Part shown: positions 1 through 5,870 of the stretch, piece by piece
How the letters are laid out: every line of letters begins with the position of its first letter
Position numbering within the stretch: position 1 is the stretch's first letter
NCBI GenBank assembly: GCA_030066455.1
Contig: JASJBQ010000298.1
Coordinates: 1 to 5,870, forward strand
From: Desulfobacterales bacterium
GTDB lineage: Bacteria; Desulfobacterota; Desulfobacteria; Desulfobacterales; UBA5852
Reading direction: 5' to 3'
DNA: 5,870 bases
The notes under the pieces: generated by a model
Database searches by the model: none
What the model was told of the DNA's origin: nothing
What the model saw: the letters and a program-made list of their open reading frames with translations, nothing else
Position numbers and translations under genes: made by a program

Positions 1-132
1 CTCCGCAGCCGGATCCAGACCCTTCCGGGCCAGTTCAACCTGCCCAGCAAGAAGGATATCGATGGCCTCTCCCGGCGCGTCAGCCGCCTCAGCAAAAAAG
101 TCGACGCGCTCCAGCGGGCCGTCGCCGCCTGA
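1..132 (+). CDS. C-terminal fragment of a phasin- or PhaE-like PHA granule protein (5' end outside window)
   Basis: Reading frame 1 is open from the window edge to a TGA at 130-132 and gives the last 43 residues of a protein. The tail contains NLPSKKDIDGLSRRV followed by SRLSKKVDALQ, then ends in Ala-Val-Ala-Ala. A proline-containing turn followed by an amphipathic, Arg/Lys-rich heptad helix of this kind is known at the C-terminus of granule-associated phasins and of class III PHA synthase subunit PhaE, where it is thought to mediate oligomerisation or granule contact. The next gene carries a very similar segment, which supports a shared PHA-granule role. With only the tail visible, phasin and PhaE cannot be told apart, and nothing can be said about the start or the promoter. 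The following gene begins 51 bases downstream on the same strand, so the two are probably co-transcribed. Confidence 0.6.
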   Translation, partial: LRSRIQTLPGQFNLPSKKDIDGLSRRVSRLSKKVDALQRAVAA

Positions 133-171
133 CACAGGGACCGCGGCAACCTTCCAACTTAAAGACATAAC

Positions 172-176
172 AAGGA
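172..176 (+). promoter_or_regulatory. Ribosome binding site of the PhaR-like gene
   Basis: AAGGA lies seven bases before the ATG at 184. It supports this ATG as the start and fits the conserved N-terminus of the family, which begins almost directly with the regulator domain. Confidence 0.6.
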
Positions 177-183
177 ATAAACC

Positions 184-612
184 ATGCGAATCATCAAAAC
201 CTACGCCAACGGTCGCTTCTACGACACCCTTGATAAAAAATACCTGAGCAAGGATCAACTGGTGGCCTTGATCAAAAAAAACCAAGCTTTTCAGATTGTG
301 ATGCATAAAACCGGCAAGGACGTCACCAAGTCCGTATTGAAGCCAATGGGCGCAGTGCCCCCCCCTTCCAAAGCGTCAGCGCGCCATATCGACAACCTCA
401 AGAAATGGTTGTCCGGCCAGGTCGATCGGCGCGTAGAAAACGCCATCCAATTGATCAACCTGCCGACCAAAAGCCAGATCAAAGGTCTGACCGCGGATAT
501 TGAAACCCTCGCCAAACAGGTTGACGACCTGCAGAATCGCCTGGTCAAAAAGAATTCGCCCGTGGCAGCGCCCAAGAAAAAAGCGGCCTCAATGGTTGGC
601 GCTCAGGCTTAA
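184..612 (+). CDS. PHA synthesis regulator-like protein (PhaR-type DNA-binding domain plus phasin-like C-terminal helix)
   Basis: This 142-residue protein opens with IKTYANGRFYDTLDKKYLS and continues through HKTGKDVTKSVL (about residues 2-55). This matches the pattern of the PHB/PHA accumulation regulator N-terminal domain (K-Y-x-N-R-x-Y-D-T ... K-T-G-x-D-I-T-x-S-x-L), which in PhaR binds DNA and PHA and represses phasin genes. The second half differs from classical PhaR. After a PPPSK linker it has a helical region and, at about residues 92-121, the motif INLPTKSQIKGL followed by a heptad helix ending VDDLQNRL. It finishes with a Lys/Ala/Pro-rich tail (APKKKAA). The C-terminal motif closely resembles the end of the protein encoded just upstream. 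The protein could therefore be a granule-bound autoregulator or a phasin with a regulator-type head. It is shorter than typical PhaR (about 180-200 residues, from memory). Domain assignment is confident; the exact role is inferred. Confidence 0.8.
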   Translation: MRIIKTYANGRFYDTLDKKYLSKDQLVALIKKNQAFQIVMHKTGKDVTKSVLKPMGAVPPPSKASARHIDNLKKWLSGQVDRRVENAIQLINLPTKSQIKGLTADIETLAKQVDDLQNRLVKKNSPVAAPKKKAASMVGAQA

Positions 613-915
613 CCGGCCTGGTAAAGTCCATTGCTTTTTTCGTCCCATTGGATATGTTTATTGGAAGCCGTCAGCGGCGTTTGGGATAAACGGCCGATGG
701 GGTTGCGTCGCCTCTCATCCTCCGCCTGGCGGGCCGCCGGACCGGCCGCCAGGCAGAGGTTACACGCGGTCCTCTTTCCGCTGCTGTTAAATTGCCCCCG
801 CCGTGCCGGCCACCGCCGGAAGACTCGGTTCGGGTCGGGCCGCCTGCAGCCAAGCCGGGCGTGATTCAGGTCGACTTCCGCTAACCATAACCAGGCACCA
901 TCTATTTCACGGTCG
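613..915 (+). other. Non-coding gap of about 300 bases between the PHA genes and the ferredoxin operon
   Basis: No convincing gene was found on either strand. Short open frames here have no ribosome binding site and no recognisable protein. The stretch is GC-rich, especially 720-860, and contains a strong inverted repeat at 719-759 and a small GC hairpin at 806-819. I could not identify a convincing -35/-10 promoter pair, although the promoter for the downstream run is expected here. No T-tract terminator directly follows either hairpin. Confidence 0.6.
719..759. repeat. Long GC-rich inverted repeat (hairpin), 14-base arms with one mismatch
   Basis: The left arm (719-732, CCTCCGCCTGGCGG) and the right arm (746-759, CCGCCAGGCAGAGG) are complementary at 13 of 14 positions. 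They enclose 13 bases that are themselves built around CCGG-A-CCGG. A stem this long is unlikely to be chance. It lacks a following run of T, so it is not a canonical intrinsic terminator. It could be a Rho-type or bidirectional stop, an mRNA-stabilising structure at the end of the PhaR-like transcript, or one copy of a dispersed REP-like palindrome. Confidence 0.6.
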
Positions 916-1140
916 ATGAATATGGGTGTTTCAACCGACAAACGTCCTGCCGGGTATCACGTCAACCACCGGTGTATCGGTTGTTGTATCTGTTCGGCCA
1001 TCGCCCCCCGGAATTTTAGGTCCAATCATGAACGCGGGTCGGATTATGTTTACAAACAGCCCAACGGTCCCGAGGAGGAACGCTTGTGTGCCGAGGCCAT
1101 GGATATCTGTCCGGTCGAAGCCATCGATAAGCACGCATAA
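916..1140 (+). CDS. Small [4Fe-4S] ferredoxin
   Basis: This 74-residue acidic-tailed protein carries the classic single-cluster pattern: Cys20-x2-Cys23-x2-Cys26 in HRCIGCCICSAIAP and the fourth ligand in the CPVEAI motif (Cys65-Pro66). These four cysteines would ligate one [4Fe-4S] cluster. Single-cluster ferredoxins are small cytoplasmic one-electron carriers and are common in sulfate reducers. Two further cysteines, Cys24 and Cys58, are present. Cys58 lies seven residues before the CP cysteine, close to where some Desulfovibrio and Pyrococcus ferredoxins have a disulfide or ligand-site cysteine. No strong ribosome binding site is visible before ATG 916 or the alternative ATG 922, so the exact start is uncertain. 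It is followed after 59 bases by the first reductase-like gene on the same strand, which suggests it could be that enzyme's redox partner. That link is inference. Confidence 0.85.
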   Translation: MNMGVSTDKRPAGYHVNHRCIGCCICSAIAPRNFRSNHERGSDYVYKQPNGPEEERLCAEAMDICPVEAIDKHA

Positions 1141-1188
1141 GGTTCCCGTGACGCGATCAAGCACCATTGCCAACCGATAGGACCGGTC

Positions 1189-1195
1189 AGGAGGA
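1189..1195 (+). promoter_or_regulatory. Strong Shine-Dalgarno that sets the start of the first fusion gene at GTG 1200
   Basis: AGGAGGA ends four bases before a GTG at 1200. This favours GTG 1200 over the in-frame TTG at 1167, because the site would otherwise lie inside the coding region. The resulting N-terminus (MKQVVSISLG) lines up with that of the second copy (MRHIIQISLG). Confidence 0.8.
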
Positions 1196-1199
1196 AGCC

Positions 1200-3266
1200 G
1201 TGAAGCAGGTGGTCAGCATCAGCTTGGGATCAAGCGACAAGGACTATGCGTTCAATACCGAATTTCTGGGGCAGGAATTTGCCATCCGACGAATGGGGAC
1301 CGATGGGGACCTGGAAAAAGCCGCCAAACTTCTGCTGCGGATGGACAAGGAAGCGGACGCCATCGGACTCGGTCACATCAAGTTTCCCTACGGAATCGGC
1401 CCTCGCTACCTGAACAAACACAAGCGAAATAAAATTGAAGAGCTGGGCGCGCAGGTGCAAACGCCGTTCACCATCGGCAACATTCTGCGGGATGTTTCTT
1501 TCGAGTGGGCCCTGCGCTATATCGAGTATAAATTCGGCAACTATTTCAGCAATGCCCGAGTGTTGTTTTTTTCCGGCATGTACAGTTACCGAATTGCCAA
1601 GGTGATGTCTGAGTTTACGGACAACCTGAACTTTGCCGACCCGATCCTCGAAAACGGCATCCCCAAGTTTATCAATTCCCTCGACGATTTAAAAGCCTAT
1701 GCCCATTCGGCCCATGAGGTCCTGCAATGGGTCCCCAGCCAGCGCCTGACCGACTCGGTCATGCCGATCAAGGCCTGGAACGACTATATTCTCCGCAAAG
1801 CCATGCAGAAGGCTTCGATCCTTGTCGTTCCCAACTACGGATTCGACGACTACCTGGCGAAGGCTTCCCTCGAGGAATTGGGCGGTAAGACCATTATCAC
1901 GTCCACCGTGGATGATGAACGGGTGGCGTTTTTAAAGGAGCGCGGGGTTGACGTCATAATCGATACGACCCCCAAGATTCTCGAGCGCGTGGTGGCGCCG
2001 AACGTATTGGGCGCCTTGATGCTCGCCGCGCTGGGACGCAATCGCGACCAGGTGCGCGCGGATGATCTGCTGGAAATCATCAGCGCCCAGAAAATGGATC
2101 CCCGGGTGGTTTATCCGTCCGGCAGCCCCAAACGCGTCAACCGGTTTGCCTTTGTGATCCATCCACTTTCCACTGAGTACCTCAAAAAGGACAAATCCGT
2201 CGAGATGTTGGCCAACTTCACGCCGCCGGCGTTTCTGGATGCCGTCGAAAAAGTGATCGCCTACGCCCCCCCGTGGGTCTATTCCCGTGTGACCGGCATC
2301 AAGTCGCCGACAGGCGTGGAAGCTGAAGGGTGGTTGCTGACGGTTGGCGGCACCCCCAAACAGATGCTGGCCCATGATCCGGAATTCACCTATTCGCGAT
2401 TGCTGCAGGCCGCCAGGATGGCCAAACGCATGGGGGCCCAGATCATGGGGCTGGGCGCCTTTACCAAGGTGGTCGGCGATGCCGGCGTCACGGTGGCCAA
2501 GAAAGCCGATATCCCCATTACCACGGGCAACAGCTACAGCGCCTCGGGAGCGCTTTGGGCCGCCGCCGACGCGGTTCGCCGCATGGGGCTGATCAAGATT
2601 GAAAAGGACCGGCGCATCAATGCCAAAACCATGGTGCTGGGGGCGACCGGGGCCATTGGGTCGGTTTGTTGCCGGTTGCTGGCCAAAGCCTTCGATGAAG
2701 TCTATCTGGTTGGCCGCAACACCGCCAAGCTGCTGGCGATGAAAGAATCGATCCACCGGGAGGATCCGGATGTGAAGCTGACCGTGACCACCCGCCCCGA
2801 TAAATATCTGGACGACATGGATGTGATCGTCACCGCCACGTCGGGTGCGGGCAAGAAGGTCCTGGATATCACCAAGGTCAAGCCGGGCTGCGTCATCACG
2901 GATGTGGCCCGTCCGCTGGATCTGTCGCCGGAGGATGTGGCCAAGCGCCCGGATGTCCTGGTGATCGAATCGGGCGAAATCGAATTGCCGGGCAGCCCGG
3001 AGTTGAAAAATATCGGCCTGCCCGACAAAGTGGTCTATGCCTGCCTGGCCGAAACGATCGTTTTGGCCCTGGAAGGTCGCTTTGAAGTCTTCACCATCGG
3101 CCGGGACATCGAGTGGGAAAAGGTCAAGGAAATATACAAACTCGGTCTAAAGCACGGCATGAAACTGGCCGCTGTTTCCGGCGTCAACGGTGTGTTCTCG
3201 GATGATGACATCGCCCGTGTCAAAAAACTTGCCCTGGAAGCCCGAACGCAACCCATCGCCAGCTAG
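1200..3266 (+). CDS. Two-domain dehydrogenase: quinate-dehydrogenase-like N-half fused to an acyl-ACP reductase (AAR)-like C-half, catalytic Cys present
   Basis: This 688-residue cytoplasmic protein starts at GTG 1200. Residues 1-310 include VVSISLGSS, IRRMGTDGDLEKA, a strand ILVVP (207-211) and DTTPKIL (from 255). This resembles, from memory, a stand-alone family annotated quinate 5-dehydrogenase. Residues ~316-688 follow cyanobacterial long-chain acyl-ACP reductase from end to end: FAFVIHP at its start, a MGAQIMGLGAFTKV segment matching AAR ALGGFTS, TTGNS (441-445), the NADPH loop GATGAIG (481-487), LVGRN, and YACLAE with Cys615. Cys615 aligns with AAR Cys294, which forms the acyl-thioester intermediate. 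AAR is about 340 residues, so the N-half is a large addition. The probable reaction is NADPH-dependent reduction of an acyl thioester to an aldehyde; the substrate is unknown. The next gene is a diverged tandem copy 11 bases on. Fold confidence is high; substrate confidence is low. Confidence 0.75.
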   Translation: MKQVVSISLGSSDKDYAFNTEFLGQEFAIRRMGTDGDLEKAAKLLLRMDKEADAIGLGHIKFPYGIGPRYLNKHKRNKIEELGAQVQTPFTIGNILRDVSFEWALRYIEYKFGNYFSNARVLFFSGMYSYRIAKVMSEFTDNLNFADPILENGIPKFINSLDDLKAYAHSAHEVLQWVPSQRLTDSVMPIKAWNDYILRKAMQKASILVVPNYGFDDYLAKASLEELGGKTIITSTVDDERVAFLKERGVDVIIDTTPKILERVVAPNVLGALMLAALGRNRDQVRADDLLEIISAQKMDPRVVYPSGSPKRVNRFAFVIHPLSTEYLKKDKSVEMLANFTPPAFLDAVEKVIAYAPPWVYSRVTGIKSPTGVEAEGWLLTVGGTPKQMLAHDPEFTYSRLLQAARMAKRMGAQIMGLGAFTKVVGDAGVTVAKKADIPITTGNSYSASGALWAAADAVRRMGLIKIEKDRRINAKTMVLGATGAIGSVCCRLLAKAFDEVYLVGRNTAKLLAMKESIHREDPDVKLTVTTRPDKYLDDMDVIVTATSGAGKKVLDITKVKPGCVITDVARPLDLSPEDVAKRPDVLVIESGEIELPGSPELKNIGLPDKVVYACLAETIVLALEGRFEVFTIGRDIEWEKVKEIYKLGLKHGMKLAAVSGVNGVFSDDDIARVKKLALEARTQPIAS

Positions 3267-3271
3267 GGGAG
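3265..3271 (+). promoter_or_regulatory. Shine-Dalgarno of the second fusion gene, overlapping the stop codon of the first
   Basis: AGGGGAG begins inside the TAG stop (3264-3266) of the upstream gene and lies six bases before GTG 3278. The overlap implies translational coupling. An ATG at 3276 is directly followed by TGA (3279-3281), so it cannot start the gene and GTG 3278 must be used. Confidence 0.75.
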
Positions 3272-3277
3272 ATTCAT

Positions 3278-5335
3278 GTGAGACATATCATCCAAATCAG
3301 TTTGGGACCCCGTTTAGATGACACCGAATTCAAAACCGTATTTTTAAAACAGCGGTTTAGCGTCCAGCGCCTGGGAACCGACGGGGATGTGGAGCAAGCC
3401 TCCGACCTGCTCCTCAAGTGGAACAAAAAAGCCGATGCCATCGCCCTGGGAGGCATTCGCGACGCCCAGTCCAAGGTTCCCACAAGCGCTTTCAAGCGCG
3501 ATCTGGCCCGGCTTTTGGAACTCGGCGCCAAACTGGAAACCCCCGTGACATCCGGCGACGTGCTCCGGCTCGTGGGCCACGAGTGGTCTTTGCGCCACAT
3601 TCAGTTCAAGTTCGGTAACAACTATTTCAACAACGCCCGCGTATTCTTTTTCTCCGGCCGATCGAGTCGCCCCATCGCCAAGGTCATGGCGGAATACACC
3701 GAAAACCTGACCTTTGCCGACGCCTTGCTCGAAAACAGGATCCCCCGGATGGTCGGCGGGTTGAAGCAACTCAAACGCTACAGCGGCCCCCTGCGGGGTG
3801 TGCTGGACTGGGTCCCCGGGAAAAGCATGGTCACGGACAGCGAACCGGTACGTTCGATGATTGCAAATGTGACGCGGCAGGCGGTGCAGAAATCGCATAT
3901 CCTGGTGGTTCCCCACCATGGTTTTTTCAAGTACCTGGACCCGTACACCGTCGAGGACCTGCAGGCCAAGACGGTAATCACGTCCGCGGTTTATGACGAC
4001 CGGGTCGATTATCTGAAAGCCAAGGGCCTGGACGTGATCATCGACACCACGCCGAAGCTTTTGAACCATGTCGCCGGCGTCAGCGTTCTGGAAGCGATTC
4101 TGCGGGTGGCTTTCGATGTCCCCCAAGGCGAAGGCAGCGACGACGAACTACTCGAGATCATCAGCAACATGCAGATGGAACCGCGCGTCATCTACCCTTC
4201 GGGAAAGCCTAAACGGGTCAACCGGTTCGCCTATGTGGTCCATCCGCCAAGCCAGGAATACCTTAAAAAAATCAAACCGGTCGAGGTGTTGGCGGACATC
4301 GCCCCGGGCATGATGGATACGGCGGAAAAAATCATGGCCTACGCGCCGCCATTTGTCTACTCCACAGTCAGCGGTATTCGATCGGAAACCGGCGTGGAGG
4401 CGGAAGGCTGGCTGATTGCCCTCGGCGTAACTCCGGAGCAGATGCAGGCTCACGGACCCGAATTTACGACCAAGCGGATCCTGGAGGCGGCCAAGATCGC
4501 CAAAAAGAAGGGCGCCCAGATCATGGGCATCGGTCTGCTCCCGAAGGCGATGAAGGACACCGGTCTGGACGTGGCCAAGCATGCCGTGCTGCCGATCACC
4601 ACAGGCAACAGCTATTTTGCATCTTCAGCCCTGTGGGCCGGGGCTGAGGCCGTCCGCAAGATGGGGTTTGCCCGGCTGAAGGACGGCAGGCTGCTGCGCG
4701 CCAAAACCATGGTTATCGGTGCCACCGGTGCGGTGGGCGTGATTTGTTCGCACTTGTTGGCCAAGGCGTTTGAAGAGGTTCACCTGGTCGGCCGCAATAT
4801 TGCCAAGCTTCTGGCCCTGCAAGAGACCATCCAGAAAGAAGTTCCCTCGGTAAAACTCAAAGTCTCCACCCGGGCGGACACGAAACTGAGCGACATGGAT
4901 ATGATTGTGGCCACCAGTTCCGGCGCCCGGGACGTTTTAGACATTATGCAGGTCAAACCCGGCTGCGTGATTACCGATACCAACCTGCCGAGCATTTTTT
5001 CCAAGGAAGGGGTTGCCAAACGCCCCGATGTGCTGGTGATACGCGGTGGCGAGATCCGGTTGCCCGGCGATCAGGTGGAGATGAGGGATATCGGCCTCCC
5101 GCCCGGCGTCGTCTATGCCGGGCTCGCCGAAACGATCACCCTGGCCCTGGAGGGGCGCTTCGAGATATTCACGGTCGGCACCTCACCCCAATGGGACAAG
5201 GTGCGTGAAATCTATCGCCTGGGCCTTAAGCACGGCATGCAGCTGGCGGCCATTTCGGGTGTTGACGGCATCTATTCCGAAGAAGAAATCGCCAAGGTCC
5301 AGGCGTTGGCAATCAAGGAGCGCAATCGGGCATGA
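3278..5335 (+). CDS. Second AAR-like fusion protein, tandem paralogue lacking the catalytic cysteine
   Basis: This 685-residue protein is colinear with its upstream neighbour over the full length, with about half of residues identical by eye and only single-residue gaps. It keeps the N-half signatures (ISLG, QRLGTDGDVEQA, DTTPKLL) and the C-half AAR signatures: MGIGLLPKA, TTGNS (441-445), the NADPH loop GATGAVG (481-487) and LVGRN. At the position of the AAR nucleophile it reads YAGLAET, with Gly615 (codon GGG, 5120-5122) instead of cysteine, while the surrounding residues are conserved. The expected acyl-thioester chemistry should therefore be absent, although nucleotide binding looks intact. 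It may be a regulatory or structural partner of the first copy in a heteromeric complex, or may catalyse a different hydride transfer. It starts at GTG 3278, is coupled to the upstream gene, and its stop overlaps the next start. The reading frame is intact, so it is not a pseudogene. Confidence 0.75.
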   Translation: MRHIIQISLGPRLDDTEFKTVFLKQRFSVQRLGTDGDVEQASDLLLKWNKKADAIALGGIRDAQSKVPTSAFKRDLARLLELGAKLETPVTSGDVLRLVGHEWSLRHIQFKFGNNYFNNARVFFFSGRSSRPIAKVMAEYTENLTFADALLENRIPRMVGGLKQLKRYSGPLRGVLDWVPGKSMVTDSEPVRSMIANVTRQAVQKSHILVVPHHGFFKYLDPYTVEDLQAKTVITSAVYDDRVDYLKAKGLDVIIDTTPKLLNHVAGVSVLEAILRVAFDVPQGEGSDDELLEIISNMQMEPRVIYPSGKPKRVNRFAYVVHPPSQEYLKKIKPVEVLADIAPGMMDTAEKIMAYAPPFVYSTVSGIRSETGVEAEGWLIALGVTPEQMQAHGPEFTTKRILEAAKIAKKKGAQIMGIGLLPKAMKDTGLDVAKHAVLPITTGNSYFASSALWAGAEAVRKMGFARLKDGRLLRAKTMVIGATGAVGVICSHLLAKAFEEVHLVGRNIAKLLALQETIQKEVPSVKLKVSTRADTKLSDMDMIVATSSGARDVLDIMQVKPGCVITDTNLPSIFSKEGVAKRPDVLVIRGGEIRLPGDQVEMRDIGLPPGVVYAGLAETITLALEGRFEIFTVGTSPQWDKVREIYRLGLKHGMQLAAISGVDGIYSEEEIAKVQALAIKERNRA

Positions 5336-5870
5336 TCTTCAGAAAGTGGCGCAATCTCAGCGGCAACCTGATTCGCTATCTGGTGAACGACGGGCCAGGG
5401 CAGCTGATCAACGGAAGCTACAACGCCTACAGCATGCTATACCGCGGACAGCTCAGTCTGGGGCTGCCGGTGTCCAAAGAACTGATCGTCAGCCAGGAGG
5501 AGATCAAGACGCGGGCGGTGCAAAAACTGGCTTTGGTGCTCTATCATGTGTTTTTAAGTGCAACCGTTAAGCCGATGGCCAGAGATGAGATCAAAGCGGT
5601 CATCCACGATGAACTCAAACAAGGGCGTCTGCGCCTCACCGAGAATGTCATTCTGCTCACCGAAGATGAATTGACCCATCTCGCCCTCAAACGATTCAAG
5701 GTCCCCCCGAAACACTTGAAGCGTGTTTTGGAAATCGGCCGACGTCGCCGGATTCTCAGGGAAGCCGTGCGGGCCAACCCGGTCCCCATCTATTTTGAAA
5801 ATGAAATCGAAGAAAAAGAACAAAACGGGCGGGGTGACTACGAAATCGTCCACTATCGGAATTTTACCGA
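5332..5870 (+). CDS. Protein of unknown function, 3' end outside window
   Basis: An ATG at 5332 overlaps the previous TGA as ATGA, the usual sign of translational coupling, and the frame stays open to the window edge (179 complete codons). The start MIFRKWRNLSGNLIRYLVN is followed by GQLINGSYNAYSMLYRGQL, then a mostly helical and fairly hydrophobic segment (KLALVLYHVFLSATV, about residues 66-80) and a strongly basic patch (KRVLEIGRRRRILRE, about residues 128-142). A Glu-rich stretch (ENEIEEKEQ) follows. There is no signal peptide and no clear transmembrane helix. Conserved-looking aromatic and Gly residues near the start and the even codon use indicate a genuine gene. I do not recognise the family. 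Its coupling to the two reductase-like genes suggests it works with them, possibly as a partner or membrane/granule-docking protein, but that is a guess. Confidence 0.75.
   Translation, partial: MIFRKWRNLSGNLIRYLVNDGPGQLINGSYNAYSMLYRGQLSLGLPVSKELIVSQEEIKTRAVQKLALVLYHVFLSATVKPMARDEIKAVIHDELKQGRLRLTENVILLTEDELTHLALKRFKVPPKHLKRVLEIGRRRRILREAVRANPVPIYFENEIEEKEQNGRGDYEIVHYRNFT

Noticed and set aside
604..640. Possible intrinsic terminator after the PhaR-like gene (CAGGC...GCCTG then T6)
   Set aside because: The stem is only five base pairs and the T-run begins 14 bases after it, so it does not form a standard terminator.
806..819. Small hairpin CCGGC-CACC-GCCGG
   Set aside because: A five-base GC stem is expected by chance in this GC-rich stretch and no T-run follows.
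609..941. Open frames on both strands across the 613-915 gap
   Set aside because: They lack ribosome binding sites, are Arg/Pro-rich and overlap each other. They look like non-coding GC-rich DNA.
1167..1199. Upstream TTG start for the first fusion gene (adds 11 residues)
   Set aside because: It would place the strong AGGAGGA site inside the coding region, and the added residues have no counterpart in the second copy. GTG 1200 fits both.
1932..2756. 274-codon open frame on the - strand
   Set aside because: It lies entirely antisense to the first fusion gene, has a composition rich in His, Gly and Arg, and matches no family. It is a by-product of GC-rich codon use.
3344..4126. 260-codon open frame on the - strand
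   Set aside because: It is antisense to the second fusion gene, in the same relative phase as the previous case, with no protein-like features.
1200..5335. Cyanobacterial-type alkane pathway (AAR plus aldehyde-deformylating oxygenase)
   Set aside because: No oxygenase gene is present in the window and the context looks anaerobic, so only the reductase-like part is supported.
5115..5570. 151-codon + strand frame across the end of the second copy and the start of the next gene
   Set aside because: It overlaps two better supported genes out of frame and its translation is Arg/Ser/Pro-rich without motifs.

Overview
The window reads as a stretch of a moderately GC-rich bacterial chromosome with every supported gene on the + strand. 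The gene content (PHA-granule proteins, a small single-cluster ferredoxin, tandem long dehydrogenase-like proteins) fits an anaerobic Desulfobacterota-type organism (former Deltaproteobacteria, for example a Desulfosarcina- or Desulfococcus-like sulfate reducer). That placement is an inference from protein character, not from a marker gene.

Layout. Positions 1-132 hold the C-terminal end of a phasin- or PhaE-like granule protein. Positions 184-612 encode a small protein with the PHA-synthesis-regulator DNA-binding fold (PhaR N-terminal type) followed by the same kind of C-terminal helical motif as its upstream neighbour. Positions 613-915 are a GC-rich gap of about 300 bases whose only clear structure is a long inverted repeat (719-759). 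From 916 onward there is a compact run: a 74-residue ferredoxin (916-1140), two tandem paralogous proteins of 688 and 685 residues (1200-3266 and 3278-5335), and a third gene (5332 to the window edge) whose ATG overlaps the preceding stop as ATGA.

The two large proteins are the core of the window. Each appears to be a fusion. The first ~310 residues resemble the proteins that databases call quinate 5-dehydrogenase. The remaining ~370 residues align by eye along their whole length with cyanobacterial long-chain acyl-ACP reductase (AAR), including the NADPH-binding GATGxxG loop. The first copy keeps a cysteine at the position of the AAR catalytic Cys294 (its Cys615). The second copy has glycine at the same position.

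A working model, which is inference, is an operon in which an active acyl-thioester reductase and a cysteine-less paralogue work together, possibly with the ferredoxin as redox partner and with the unknown downstream protein, in fatty-aldehyde or storage-lipid metabolism. The PHA-granule genes upstream are compatible with a storage theme but are separated by the 300-base gap and may be a different transcription unit.
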